From: Candidatus Jettenia sp. | Lineage (GTDB): Bacteria > Planctomycetota > Brocadiia > Brocadiales > Brocadiaceae | Assembly (NCBI GenBank): GCA_021650895.1 | Contig: CP091278.1 | Location: 2,385,659 to 2,449,658, forward strand | Reading direction: 5' to 3' | DNA: 64,000 bases | Shown: positions 1 through 9,344 of the stretch, piece after piece | Numbering within the stretch: position 1 is the stretch's first letter | How the letters are laid out: the number at the start of each line of letters is the position of its first letter | The notes under the pieces: model-generated | The model's input: the letters and a program-made list of their open reading frames with translations, nothing else | Database searches by the model: none | What the model was told of the DNA's origin: nothing | Made by a program: the position numbers and the translations under genes

Positions 1-1
1 A

Positions 2-598
2 AGCGCAACAATTACCATATCTAGTGAACTGGAAAAAGGGACAATGATGACCTTGTTGTGCAAGCCGGTAAATAAAAAATCCATCCTTTTCGGTAAGTTT
101 TTTGGCATACTAACTATTGTTTTCCTGTCCTGCGGAATGATGGGACTTTTTTTAACTGCCTCGTTGAGCATCAAAGATTCTTTGGAATATCATAAAGGAT
201 TGTTAAGCTCCTTTGCTGATATTGGCTATTCTATATTTTTTGAGTTAGTATGCTCTTTTTTTCAAGCAGCCATAATTTGTTCAATTGCAATTGCAGGATC
301 CCTCTATATCCCTATGGTATCAAATTTGAGCTTGTGTCTGTTTATCTATGCTATGGGGAATTCAACGTATTTTTTCCAAAAGCTGTTTCAGGGCAATGAA
401 GAAGGTTTCCCTTGGTATGCATCAATTTTCTTTATATTTTTCCCGAACCTTAGTGGTTTAAACGCCATTGGCACAGGAATCGGATTCCAGAAGTTTAGTC
501 TCGCCTATGTAGCATTGTTAATAATATATGCTATTCTGTATATAACGCTTGTTATAATGTTAACGTGTGAGTTTTTTAATAAGAAAGAATGTAAATAA
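2..598 (+). CDS. ABC-2 type transporter permease, C-terminal part
   Basis: The reading frame is open from base 2, so the gene starts before the window; the first internal ATG (44) is not the real start. The visible start of the protein, ISSELEKGTMMTLLCKPV followed by a lysine-rich stretch and GKFFG, is the typical cytoplasmic segment of ABC-2 permeases (exporters of the YhaP/NosY type). About five hydrophobic segments follow, ending in a strongly hydrophobic helix before a short charged tail. The ATPase partner is presumably upstream and out of view. The substrate cannot be told. Confidence 0.8.
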   Translation, partial: SATITISSELEKGTMMTLLCKPVNKKSILFGKFFGILTIVFLSCGMMGLFLTASLSIKDSLEYHKGLLSSFADIGYSIFFELVCSFFQAAIICSIAIAGSLYIPMVSNLSLCLFIYAMGNSTYFFQKLFQGNEEGFPWYASIFFIFFPNLSGLNAIGTGIGFQKFSLAYVALLIIYAILYITLVIMLTCEFFNKKECK

Positions 599-634
599 AT
601 GAAAGGCGGGATGTCTGTAGGAAAGGATGTGTGA

Positions 635-1366
635 TTGATCTACGGTATAATAGGTGATATTCATAGTAATTATGATGCCTTAACAGCGGTTATTAATGAG
701 CTTCGACTAGAACAAGTCGATAAGATATTATGTGTCGGAGATATCATTGGCTATGCCGCTGAACCAGTAAAGTGCATAGATTTGCTCCGTGAGCTAAATT
801 GTATAAGCGTAGCCGGAAACCACGATTATGCCGTGGTGGGGAAATTCCCCCTAGGTTATTTCCATGCTGATGCAAGATCTGCCGTTTTATGGACAGCAAA
901 ACAACTTTCCGATGAGCATATAAGTTTTTTAGAGAATTTACCCTTGATTGAAAAATTAGAAGGTATTACCCTTGTCCATGGAGCATTAAACCACCCGGAA
1001 TTTTTTGATTATATAATAACAGGTCCTGATGCACAATTAAACCTCGATATTTTAAAAACGCCGGTTTGTTTCTATGGCCATACTCATGTGCCGTTAGGAA
1101 TTCTTTTAGATAAAGGAGGGACTATGCATATTGAGAGAGGGAATATTTTTGACTTAAATGGCGCAGAAAAGGCACTGATAAATGTAGGAAGTGTAGGACA
1201 GCCACGGGATTGGGATCTCAGGGCTTCTTGTGCTATTTACTACGTAGAAGAAAAGATGGTAAAAATTAAGCGTGTAAAATATAACATCAACGAAGCCGTA
1301 GAGAAGATATATTCAGCGCATTTGCCAGGGATAAACGCCTTGCGGTTAAGGGAACATATTATTTAA
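635..1366 (+). CDS. Calcineurin-like metallophosphoesterase
   Basis: Cytoplasmic protein of 243 aa with all the metal-binding blocks of the family in order: GDIHSN (D8, H10), VGD (D36), GNHD (61-64), VHG near 114 and GHTH near 147. This is the YfcE/MJ0936-like group of phosphodiesterases; the natural substrate is unknown. The start is TTG at 635, because the upstream in-frame GTG (629) runs at once into a stop. A GAAAGGA stretch lies just upstream. It follows the ABC permease by 36 bp and may be cotranscribed. Confidence 0.85.
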   Translation: MIYGIIGDIHSNYDALTAVINELRLEQVDKILCVGDIIGYAAEPVKCIDLLRELNCISVAGNHDYAVVGKFPLGYFHADARSAVLWTAKQLSDEHISFLENLPLIEKLEGITLVHGALNHPEFFDYIITGPDAQLNLDILKTPVCFYGHTHVPLGILLDKGGTMHIERGNIFDLNGAEKALINVGSVGQPRDWDLRASCAIYYVEEKMVKIKRVKYNINEAVEKIYSAHLPGINALRLREHII

Positions 1367-1452
1367 TACTATTGATATAGATAGTGTGCATCTTATCGAA
1401 ATAAGGGCAGAAAAAACGAGTACATAAAATACTTATATACCGCTTCACACTC

Positions 1453-1470
1453 TAGTTGAATATTCAACTA
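1453..1470. repeat. Perfect 18-bp palindrome between convergent genes
   Basis: TAGTTGAATATTCAACTA reads the same on both strands. It lies about 85 bp beyond the phosphoesterase stop and before the end of serA. No U-tract follows on either strand, so it is not a classical terminator. Confidence 0.5.
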
Positions 1471-1550
1471 TTTATCTTGAATAGTCTTAGATATGTTTTG
1501 TACCATAAAGTTTATTAAGCTGTTTTTCTATAGAGTAAATATGGCTAAAT

Positions 1551-3131
1551 TTACAGATGGATCAGGTTGGCCGATTCTATATGACCCAGCTTCTCAATCT
1601 CTTGGAGGCATTCTAAGGGCAATGGTGCATCTACATTTAAAATTGTAATAGCGTTGCCGCCAATCTCTTTCCTTCCAAATGCCATCTGTGCTATATTTAT
1701 TTTTTTACGACCGAGAAGAGATCCAATATCACCAATCAAGCCTGGTTTATCTTTTCCAAAAAGAACAAGCATGTGTTCGTTCAGCGAAGCTTCTACACCG
1801 TAGCCGTTGATATCAACAATTCTTGGCTCATTCTTACCAAATACTGCTCCTGAGATTGTCAGTTCATCTTTTGTTGTAGTTATTTTTGCAGTTACCAAAC
1901 TAGTAAAATCGCTGATAATATTACTCGTAGTTACATCAACCTTAATACCACGCTCCGCTAAAAGAATAGGCGCACTAACAAGATTGACACCGTCTTCAAG
2001 AGAAGGTTTGAGCAATCCTACAAGCAAACTATCAGTAACGAGCCGAACATTCTTCTTGCATATTTCTCCTGCATAAGTAATGTGTATTGCCCGTATATTT
2101 TCTTTCGCAATTTGAATAAGGAGCGACCCCATTTTCTCTGCAAGAATGGTATAGGGTTTCAGGTTGATATATTCTTCGGGATTGTAAGGCGGAAGATTTA
2201 CCGCGTTTCTAAATCCCTTTCCCGTAAGCGCATCAGCCATTTGTTCGGCAGCTTCAACGGCTACAGCAAATTGAGCCTCTTCTGTTGATGCCCCTAAATG
2301 AGGAGTCGCAATTACTTGGTCTAATTCGAGTAATTTGTTGCCTACCGGTGGTTCTACATCGAATACATCTATAGCAGCTCCTGCTACCTGACCATTTTTT
2401 ATGGCATTGTAAAGGTCTTCTTCAGAAATAATCCCTCCCCGTGCGCAGTTGATAATTCGAACACCCTTTTTCATGCAAGAAAATTCAGGTTGCCTTATAA
2501 GGTTTTTAGTCTCACTATTGAAAGGTACGTGGATTGTTATATAATCAGCCTGAGAAAGCAATTCTTTAAGATTTCTGGTAATGTTGATGCTATATTGAGA
2601 TGTGATTTCTTGGGAAATAAATGGATCATACCCGATTACCTTCATTTCTAGGGCATTGGCACGTTTTGCAACCTGCCTTCCCACCCTGCCAAGTCCAATG
2701 ATACCGATAGTCTTTCCGGCAATTTGAAAACCGGTATACTGTTTTCTTTCCCACTTTCCTGCTTTTACCGACGAGCATGCCTGTGGTATAAAACGTGAAA
2801 GAGAAAATAGTAAAGCCACCGTATGTTCGGCGGTTGAAGTAATATTTCCTTCCGGTGTATTCATGACTACGATACCTTTTTTGGTAGCAGCGGAAACATC
2901 TACGTTGTCAACTCCGACTCCAGCACGACAAACTGCCTTTAATTTTTGAGCATTTTCAAGTAAGGCTGCTGTAATCTTTGTGCCACTGCGCAGGATAATT
3001 CCATCACAGGTGTGGATGATTGTTTTTAATTCATCTGCTTTTATGCCGGGTTTTTTTAAAACCTCAAGGCCAGCTTTTTCAAGTATTTCAATACATATAT
3101 CGGGAAGTTCATCAGCAATCAAAACCAGCAT
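1551..3131 (-). CDS. serA: D-3-phosphoglycerate dehydrogenase
   Basis: First step of serine synthesis: 3-phosphoglycerate to 3-phosphohydroxypyruvate with NAD. The protein of 526 aa has the full long form: substrate domain, Rossmann motif GKTIGIIGLGRVGRQ near 145, catalytic His block ATPHLGAST near 280, an intervening (ASB) domain, and a C-terminal ACT domain starting near LVLFGKDKPGLIG that normally binds serine. I place the start at the ATG at 3131 because AAAGAGGTC lies at the right distance before it; a TTG five codons upstream would destroy that site. Monocistronic, divergent from the next gene. Confidence 0.95.
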   Translation of the reverse strand: MLVLIADELPDICIEILEKAGLEVLKKPGIKADELKTIIHTCDGIILRSGTKITAALLENAQKLKAVCRAGVGVDNVDVSAATKKGIVVMNTPEGNITSTAEHTVALLFSLSRFIPQACSSVKAGKWERKQYTGFQIAGKTIGIIGLGRVGRQVAKRANALEMKVIGYDPFISQEITSQYSINITRNLKELLSQADYITIHVPFNSETKNLIRQPEFSCMKKGVRIINCARGGIISEEDLYNAIKNGQVAGAAIDVFDVEPPVGNKLLELDQVIATPHLGASTEEAQFAVAVEAAEQMADALTGKGFRNAVNLPPYNPEEYINLKPYTILAEKMGSLLIQIAKENIRAIHITYAGEICKKNVRLVTDSLLVGLLKPSLEDGVNLVSAPILLAERGIKVDVTTSNIISDFTSLVTAKITTTKDELTISGAVFGKNEPRIVDINGYGVEASLNEHMLVLFGKDKPGLIGDIGSLLGRKKINIAQMAFGRKEIGGNAITILNVDAPLPLECLQEIEKLGHIESANLIHL

Positions 3132-3371
3132 TTCGACCTCTTTCAAAATAACAAACCATAAATATAATTATTTTCAATTAGACCGTATTTTCTCAGACGT
3201 ATAAAATTAATCTCTTCAATAATAACAATTTTATCAGATAAAATCAATTTGAAACTAATCAAGCCTTTCTGCTTTTGTGTGTTGATAAATATTTGCGATG
3301 TATAAGAATATTTGTTAAACTACTACTGTTTATTTTATGAATTATATAGCTATCAAACGGAGTTCCATTCA

Positions 3372-4421
3372 ATGAAAGGTATAATTGCCATAGTATTAAG
3401 TATGTTTCTCCTGTTTACTATTCCTGTTACAAAGAGTGCTTATGCTAAGGATGGATCGCAAGAAGTCTTAAATAATTTGGAGAATTTCCAAAAATCTCTC
3501 TCTGGCTGGATGAAGAATTTCGATACCTTGAGCAGTCAATTTGAGACGCTTCAGAAGAATGTAAACGAGAGTTTAGCTCCTCTTGGTGGAATTTCGAAAG
3601 ATATTAAAGGGATGCAAGAGAGGTTGGATTCAGTTCTTCCAAGAGTAATGGCCATTGAGAGAAGCGCCTCTGTAGCAGAGATTGGCGCCACGCTTACTTC
3701 TTTTAACGAAACCCTTGCTGTCTTAAAAAAATTACTATCTGATTTGACAAAACGCGTTGAGGATCAAGAGGTAAAAACCGCTGTGCTTGAAAAGAGATAT
3801 CAAGAGGCACAAAGACCGTTAGAACCAATAAAAAAAGCTATCGATGACCTCAGCAGATTAGTGACAGAAAAACTAGGTGAACAGGAAAAAAAGGTGACCG
3901 CTGTTGAAGAAAGCATGAAAACACGTGTGCAATCTTTCGAAGATCAAATGAAGACCCTTGGTGATTTACAAAAACAGGTAAAAAAGCTGGAAAAAGGAGT
4001 TCCGCCCCCTACCGGAACAGTAACAGCCGAGGCAGCGCAACCCCCCGTAGGCACAGAAACGGTAAAAATCGTTGAAGGCACAGAAACTGCTAGGGTGGTT
4101 GAGGAAGAGCGTGTGCCAACCCCAGAAGAAGAGGGTTTCGAAGAACTTGGGGATGATTTTTACCTGAGAAATGTAAAACTTCTTCCTTTTGGATCTTCCT
4201 CTCAGATTAGAGGCGAGATTAAGAATGTATCAGATAGAGACCAGAGCATTGTAAGATTCGCAATTAAGATTTACAACGCCTCAGACATGCTTCTCTTTAC
4301 ACAGGATTTTGCAATCAAGACTTTTAAGAAGGGTGAAATTCGAACCTTTAATGAAATTATCAGTGGATATGCACCGGTGGATATTGCAAAATACGAAATC
4401 GTTCCGAAAGGGAGATATTGA
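3372..4421 (+). CDS. Exported coiled-coil protein with C-terminal FxLYD-like domain
   Basis: 349 aa. The N-terminus (MKGIIAIVLSMFLLFTIPV... ending SAYAKD) is a Sec signal peptide, which is why the ATG at 3372 is chosen over the upstream frame extension. Residues about 30-220 are rich in heptad-like Leu/Val/Lys/Glu and should form coiled coils; a Pro/Thr/Glu linker follows; the last 90 residues (LRNVKLLPFGSSSQIRG onward, with NVSDRDQSI) resemble the immunoglobulin-like FxLYD/DUF3426 beta-sandwich. Likely periplasmic. It lies 3 bp before the FGE-like gene, so the two probably act together. Confidence 0.75.
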   Translation: MKGIIAIVLSMFLLFTIPVTKSAYAKDGSQEVLNNLENFQKSLSGWMKNFDTLSSQFETLQKNVNESLAPLGGISKDIKGMQERLDSVLPRVMAIERSASVAEIGATLTSFNETLAVLKKLLSDLTKRVEDQEVKTAVLEKRYQEAQRPLEPIKKAIDDLSRLVTEKLGEQEKKVTAVEESMKTRVQSFEDQMKTLGDLQKQVKKLEKGVPPPTGTVTAEAAQPPVGTETVKIVEGTETARVVEEERVPTPEEEGFEELGDDFYLRNVKLLPFGSSSQIRGEIKNVSDRDQSIVRFAIKIYNASDMLLFTQDFAIKTFKKGEIRTFNEIISGYAPVDIAKYEIVPKGRY

Positions 4422-4424
4422 AAA

Positions 4425-5216
4425 TTGGTTAAGCATACATATCTCATAGTATGGATTTTGTTCTGTTCTCTTTATATTCATACTTTAAAAGAATCATTGG
4501 CTGCTGAAGAGAAATATCCTGATATGGTTTTGGTACCTGCCGGTGAATTTATCATGGGTGATAGTACCTACTATGATTGGACTTTTCTCCTGGCTTATAA
4601 TATTTACGACGGGCCTGAGCACCGTGTCTATCTGGATGCTTTTTATATAGATAAATATGAAGTAACCAATGAACAATATAAGAAATTTGTAGAAGAAACG
4701 GGGCATCGCATGCCACGTTGCTGGAATGATGTCAGATTCAATCAGCCCAAGCAGCCGATTGTCGGTATTACCTGGGAAGATGCTGTTGCATATGCAACCT
4801 GGGCTGGAAAACGATTACCCACGGAGGCAGAATGGGAAAAAGCTGCACGTGGTACGGATAAGCGTGTATGGCCGTGGGGGAACAAATTTGACAAAGAGAA
4901 ATGTAATGTGTGGGAATCTGTGATCAAAGCAACAACACCGGTTGGAAAATATGAGAATGGTAAAAGCCCTTACGGATGTTATGATATGGCAGGGAATGCC
5001 TGGGAATGGTGTGCTGATTATTATGATCAAAATTATTATTACGTATCTTTACAAAAAAATCCTGCAGGTCCTGATTCCGGTCTGCAAAGGGTTGTCCGTG
5101 GTGGTAGCTTCCTATATTTTGGACATTATGCACGGTGCGCGGCGCGCTATCGGGTGCCTTGGTATGCCGAGAGTCCGCAAATTGGGTTTCGTTGTGTAAA
5201 ATCAGCGGAAAAATAA
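4425..5216 (+). CDS. Exported formylglycine-generating-enzyme (SUMF1) family protein
   Basis: 263 aa with an N-terminal hydrophobic signal (about 1-27) and a full FGE-sulfatase domain: MVLVPAGEFIMGD, GKRLPTEAEWEKAARG, YDMAGNAWEWCADYYD, RVVRGGSF and the terminal GFRCVKS. Family members include true formylglycine synthases and many with unknown roles; no sulfatase gene is nearby, so the enzymatic role is open. The start is TTG at 4425, with GGGAGAT overlapping the end of the preceding gene as ribosome binding site. Tightly coupled to the coiled-coil protein. Confidence 0.85.
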   Translation: MVKHTYLIVWILFCSLYIHTLKESLAAEEKYPDMVLVPAGEFIMGDSTYYDWTFLLAYNIYDGPEHRVYLDAFYIDKYEVTNEQYKKFVEETGHRMPRCWNDVRFNQPKQPIVGITWEDAVAYATWAGKRLPTEAEWEKAARGTDKRVWPWGNKFDKEKCNVWESVIKATTPVGKYENGKSPYGCYDMAGNAWEWCADYYDQNYYYVSLQKNPAGPDSGLQRVVRGGSFLYFGHYARCAARYRVPWYAESPQIGFRCVKSAEK

Positions 5217-5375
5217 TACGTTGGAATTCCTGTATACATACAGAATGATTTATAATATTTCAAAGCTTATCGCAGATAATTTCAGTCAAGCAAGACAACC
5301 TCGCCTTGTAATTATTTATTCAAACACTAATCCCCTAAGCATTTCCCCATACGTTCTTTCGCTCTGAAACGTTGA

Positions 5376-5939
5376 TCAGGGTATTTTCTCAAACCGAACC
5401 TTTGGTTTTTCTTCCGTTGTTAAAGACTCTATAAATAAATCCACCTCAAGCGTGGGATATCTTTCTATTAATAATTCTCTGGCATTTCTTAAATCTGTAC
5501 AAAGGGTCTCATATTCAGCTATTTCAGAACCGAACGATACAGATCCTCCGTATCCTCCACAATCTTTATGGCTAATAATAACAACTCGTTTTATAAGATG
5601 AAGGCTTACCGAGAGAGAAAACTTACTAAAGAGCAGTGCCCGTGTTTCCGGATTTACCAGATTGTAGATACTACCAGGTATAGAAATGTGATCATAATTA
5701 TCTTTTAATCCTAAGGTATTGTTTATAAACTCTTGGTTTGCTATCGCAAACCGATAATCAATGCAGGTGATTACTAAGGTATCACAATCATTTCTTGCCG
5801 CATCGGGGTTTGCAGTGATGGCTATTTGCTGGTTGTCCACAAGTAAATCGGGTAAAGATGATTTATCATAGGCACAACCTGGAGAAATGATAAAAGACAA
5901 GATAATGCCCAGGCATACGAATTTCCAGTTTTTATTCAT
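5376..5939 (-). CDS. Exported beta-carbonic-anhydrase-like protein (copy 1)
   Basis: The beta-CA zinc site is present as C-x-D-x-R (CIDYRF) and H-x-x-C (HKDCGGYGG). Cys, His, Cys bind zinc and Asp/Arg form the gate in the family. The N-terminus from the ATG at 5939 is a hydrophobic signal ending SPGC, a weak lipobox, so the product is probably periplasmic or lipid-anchored. The frame is open for 27 more codons upstream (to 6020), but that stretch has no better start. A paralogue lies immediately upstream in transcription order. Confidence 0.75.
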   Translation of the reverse strand: MNKNWKFVCLGIILSFIISPGCAYDKSSLPDLLVDNQQIAITANPDAARNDCDTLVITCIDYRFAIANQEFINNTLGLKDNYDHISIPGSIYNLVNPETRALLFSKFSLSVSLHLIKRVVIISHKDCGGYGGSVSFGSEIAEYETLCTDLRNARELLIERYPTLEVDLFIESLTTEEKPKVRFEKIP

Positions 5940-5955
5940 TTGAAATATTTCAAAT
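5938..5955. promoter_or_regulatory. 18-bp perfect palindrome overlapping a start codon
   Basis: ATTTGAAATATTTCAAAT is perfectly self-complementary and overlaps the proposed ATG (5937-5939, minus strand) of the first carbonic-anhydrase-like gene. It could be an operator or simply AT-rich chance; if translation starts upstream it is coding. Confidence 0.3.
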
Positions 5956-6046
5956 AGTAAGGTTAGAAAATAAAATACAAAAGATCGATATTGTAATACA
6001 CAACGAATGAACGCTGCCATAAGATGAATACGAAAATAATTAATAA

Positions 6047-6643
6047 TTATAAAATTTGTTTAAAATTATATATGCGTTGATGATCTTTAAACAAAACAGT
6101 ACCGTAGTATAGATATACTTTTAAGTGAGGATATCTTATACGCATGAGCCTTCGGGCTTTTTTTAAATCCTTACAAATTGCCTTATATTCTGCCGCAGGT
6201 TCAGAAAAACTTTTAGAACCTCCGTAGCCCGCGTTACAGTCCTGATGTCCGAGAATAATGATACGTTTCACATGGTGTAATCGAACAGAAACGCCAAAAG
6301 TATTCAAGACTATGCTTCTTGTTTTTGAATTCAAGAGGTTATGAATAGAGCCAGGTATGGAGATATAATCATAGTTGCCTTTTAATCCAAGCCTGTCATT
6401 AATAAATTCCTGCGTAGCGGTAGTAAATCGGAAATCGCTGCACGTAATTACCAGGGCGTCACACCAATGCGCTTTCTCATCAAAAAATTTTAAGTATTTG
6501 GTCGATTTTTTTATTTTCCCGACGTCTTTAGATTCTGTGTTTGCAGATACATCGTTTGTTTTGGCGATATTCATTATCGTAATGAACAGTACTATGATAT
6601 GGAAAGCTTTAAATTTCTTTAGTATTTTTTTTATGTAATACAT
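6047..6643 (-). CDS. Exported beta-carbonic-anhydrase-like protein (copy 2)
   Basis: 198 aa paralogue of the next gene downstream. It shares ITCSDFRF (C-x-D-x-R), the block INDRLGLKGNYDYISIPGSI, and GHQDCNAGYGG (H-x-x-C), so the zinc and gating residues are intact. The N-terminus (MYYIKKILKKFKAFHIIVLF...) is a Sec signal. The two copies lie in the same orientation about 100 bp apart and look like a tandem duplication that has diverged well beyond the active-site blocks. Expected role: CO2/bicarbonate interconversion outside the cytoplasm; activity is not shown by sequence. Confidence 0.8.
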   Translation of the reverse strand: MYYIKKILKKFKAFHIIVLFITIMNIAKTNDVSANTESKDVGKIKKSTKYLKFFDEKAHWCDALVITCSDFRFTTATQEFINDRLGLKGNYDYISIPGSIHNLLNSKTRSIVLNTFGVSVRLHHVKRIIILGHQDCNAGYGGSKSFSEPAAEYKAICKDLKKARRLMRIRYPHLKVYLYYGTVLFKDHQRIYNFKQIL

Positions 6644-6811
6644 AATTATTATCTTCTAAAATTTAGTTAAAATAATATGAGAATATAAGTAAAGTTAATG
6701 AATTTAATCACGTTTAAGTATATTAGCAAGTTTTATTCCATATAATGGCAATATCTTAACTACACGATTAACAATGGGATAGAAAAAAAGAGATGAGTTT
6801 TAATTTATACA

Positions 6812-6851
6812 GGAGCATATAAATGGCTTAATTCAACCATTTATATGCTCC
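6812..6851 (-). terminator. Strong hairpin after the SPFH operon
   Basis: Arms GGAGCATATAAATGG (6812-6826) and CCATTTATATGCTCC (6837-6851) pair perfectly over 15 bp with a 10-nt loop, 22 nt past the stop of the SPFH gene. The U-run on the minus strand is poor, so it may act as a transcript-end stabiliser as well as a terminator. Confidence 0.6.
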
Positions 6852-6872
6852 GAAAAAGCGAACGGGCGAGTG

Positions 6873-8048
6873 TTATTTTGGTTTTGCAGTATCAGGAGTT
6901 TTTGGTTGATTTAACATCTCTTGAATTTGCTTAAATGTTTTTGGATCTACACGAAGTATTCCTCTTGTATCTGATACACCAAGCCGGGTTGCCATATCAT
7001 CAACATCAAGGAGATTCAAATCAAGACTTGAGATATTAACATCTGCTAAATTCATATTTCTTGCTGCTTCCATAGCAATAATAATATCACCGCCTAAACC
7101 AGAAAGGGCTTCCCTTCTTAATCCTTCTCCTTCTGCCTGTGACTTCTTAATTAACAATGTTCCATCAGCTATACGCTGCTGCTTATAAAGGTCGGCTTCT
7201 GCTTTCTTTTGTACCAGGTATTTATCAGCTTCAGCGAGGAGTTCAATCGTTGTTTTCGTCGTTTCAGCATCAAGTACGGTAATTGCTCTTTCCTTATCAC
7301 CGACGATTTTCTGCGCAAGGGCTTCTGTATCAGCTTCTATAGTTTGGGTAATACCACGTTGTTCAGCGGCAAGGGCTTTTGATTTGTTTAATACATTGTC
7401 AAGTTCAGCTAATTTAATATTTTTGATCTTTCTCTCAAGCTGCGGATCGAACCTCATTTCCAGGATAAGCACATCGATAATATTTACGTGGCGCGGCGAA
7501 AGTCTTTCCATGAGTTGTATTTTGCATTCTTCCGCCCTTTTTCTTTTTTCGTCAGGGTTGTATAAATCACGCTCCACCATTCTACCAAATATACTTCTCG
7601 CAACGTCACGCGCTTCATTCTCAACGATAACTTTGTAGCGTTCACCAGTACCTAAATCCTGTCTTAATTTCCACGCCTCACCTTCTTTTATTTGATACTT
7701 AACAATCATATCTACCGATACATCATAGTCATCTGCAGTTCGTATTGCGGCCTCTCTTCTTTCATCATGTCCTATACGGGAAGGTTCCTTCGCAAGTTCT
7801 AGTGTTTGGACGGTACCGTCGTAAAGATCCCACTGGTCAATAGCAGTAATTGCCCTGTGCCATCCCGGCCCATAGTCCCTTTGGACAATACCTCTTTTTA
7901 CACCCCAGATAATTGTCCTTACTCCTACTTGGTCAACGCCAACCTTAATTACGAAAAATTTTACACCAATAACAAAAATAGCGATAAATACAAGAATACC
8001 TATAGGAATTATATATTTCGCGGTAAATTTTCCTATGTGCATTTTCAC
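6873..8048 (-). CDS. SPFH/band-7 (prohibitin/stomatin-like) membrane protein
   Basis: 391 aa. One N-terminal transmembrane helix (about 11-33), then an SPFH domain (about 35-215, with VGVRTIIWGVKRGI) and a long Ala/Glu/Lys-rich coiled coil (about 220-330) in which KKAEADLYKQQRIADG and KSQAEGEGLRREALSGLGG are typical of the flotillin/HflK type. Such proteins form large membrane rings that organise lipid domains or hold back proteases. It is the second gene of a two-gene unit, 111 bp after a paralogue; no FtsH gene is visible. Confidence 0.85.
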   Translation of the reverse strand: MKMHIGKFTAKYIIPIGILVFIAIFVIGVKFFVIKVGVDQVGVRTIIWGVKRGIVQRDYGPGWHRAITAIDQWDLYDGTVQTLELAKEPSRIGHDERREAAIRTADDYDVSVDMIVKYQIKEGEAWKLRQDLGTGERYKVIVENEARDVARSIFGRMVERDLYNPDEKRKRAEECKIQLMERLSPRHVNIIDVLILEMRFDPQLERKIKNIKLAELDNVLNKSKALAAEQRGITQTIEADTEALAQKIVGDKERAITVLDAETTKTTIELLAEADKYLVQKKAEADLYKQQRIADGTLLIKKSQAEGEGLRREALSGLGGDIIIAMEAARNMNLADVNISSLDLNLLDVDDMATRLGVSDTRGILRVDPKTFKQIQEMLNQPKTPDTAKPK

Positions 8049-8159
8049 CTCTTTAACAAATGTATTAATTTATGATGTACGATTTCACGAAAGCAAATGT
8101 TGTTAAAAATTTTTTCGCAGTGAAGAAATCTTTATTACAAAAATGTACCGTTAATTCTC

Positions 8160-9344
8160 TTACGGAGATTTATCGGGCCCAGGCTTTAAAGGACTTACCA
8201 AAGCAGCATCGGGTGGTTCCGGGAACATGTAATCAATCTTTGGCGCATCCTCAATATATTTGAACCTCTGTATGCTTTGGGGAGTTTCAATACCTTGTCT
8301 AATAATAGGTGTGCTTCTTACAATTGCTTGTTTTAAACGTTTTGCATATTCAAGCCTAACCAGATTGCGCCCTCCATCTCCCTCTAGCGCTATACGTAAC
8401 GCCTTAATACCTTCTGCTTCGGCTTTTACCGTGGCGAGAACAGCATCTGCCTGCTTTGCAAGCCTTTCAAATTCTGCGTCAGCTTCATATCTTTTCTGAA
8501 TTATGTAAGCATCGGCATCCTGTTTTTTCGCTTCAGAGCTACCTCTTGCATCCATGATGCGTTTATCGCATTCTCCTCGAAACCGCGCTACTTCTACCTC
8601 AAGCTTTTTTGTTTCCTCAACTACAACCCTTCTTTGATTTTCCATTGCGGCAGAGGCTCGTGTCTTTTGTTCTTCAACCTCTTTATCAGCCAGTCTTCGT
8701 TCCTGTATTTTTTCAGCATATTCCCGATAGTAACGGTAGTCAGAAAGGTTAATAGAAGTAACGTAAAGACCATGTGGATCAAGCATTTTATTCATCTCTT
8801 CACGTGCCTTTTGTGCCTTTATGTCACGCTTGGAAGCGATGGGGAATTCGCCTAACGTTAATTCGCCAAAATTATAATAACATACAGTTCGTGCATAATC
8901 GTAAAGCCATTTTCTTTTAAATACATCTCCAACACCGGTATTTTGAACAATAAACATCGCAAATTCAGGTTTCAACATATATTGAATCTGTAAATCTAAC
9001 ACGACGTCTCCACCATCGATCGTTTTAATAGTTAACGGGTTACCTTGAGGATGTTTTTCATCTATTTCTGCGGATGTCATCTTTAAGACCTGTTCACGCT
9101 TATCCAGTACATATATATCTTGAATAAAAGGATAATAAAGAACAGCGCCTGCCCTGTTAATAAGCTTTATCCCCCCTGTGAGATTATTTACAACCACAGC
9201 CACTTCGTCAGCTGCGATCTCTTTCCAACTTAATTCTCTGCCGCCATATATACCACCAGCTATAATCATTAATGCAATAAGTGCTACAATGATATTCCGA
9301 TACATATGATGAAACCTGGCTTTTGGTTTAAAGTCTTTGTCCAT
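8160..9344 (-). CDS. SPFH/band-7 membrane protein, first of pair
   Basis: 394 aa. N-terminal cytoplasmic stub, transmembrane helix about 15-33, SPFH domain (ISWKEIAADEVAVVVNNLTGG-type start), and a coiled coil with repeated KRYEADAEFERLAKQADA and VKAEAEGIKALRIALEG-like blocks, which match the segments of the next gene. It probably forms a hetero-oligomer with that gene product, as HflK and HflC do, though assignment to HflK/HflC is not supported by context. Transcription starts somewhere in the AT-rich region above 9344. Confidence 0.85.
   Translation of the reverse strand: MDKDFKPKARFHHMYRNIIVALIALMIIAGGIYGGRELSWKEIAADEVAVVVNNLTGGIKLINRAGAVLYYPFIQDIYVLDKREQVLKMTSAEIDEKHPQGNPLTIKTIDGGDVVLDLQIQYMLKPEFAMFIVQNTGVGDVFKRKWLYDYARTVCYYNFGELTLGEFPIASKRDIKAQKAREEMNKMLDPHGLYVTSINLSDYRYYREYAEKIQERRLADKEVEEQKTRASAAMENQRRVVVEETKKLEVEVARFRGECDKRIMDARGSSEAKKQDADAYIIQKRYEADAEFERLAKQADAVLATVKAEAEGIKALRIALEGDGGRNLVRLEYAKRLKQAIVRSTPIIRQGIETPQSIQRFKYIEDAPKIDYMFPEPPDAALVSPLKPGPDKSP

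Noticed and set aside
8072-8263. 63-aa plus-strand frame between the SPFH genes
   Set aside because: It covers the end of the upstream SPFH gene in antisense and the short spacer; no ribosome site.
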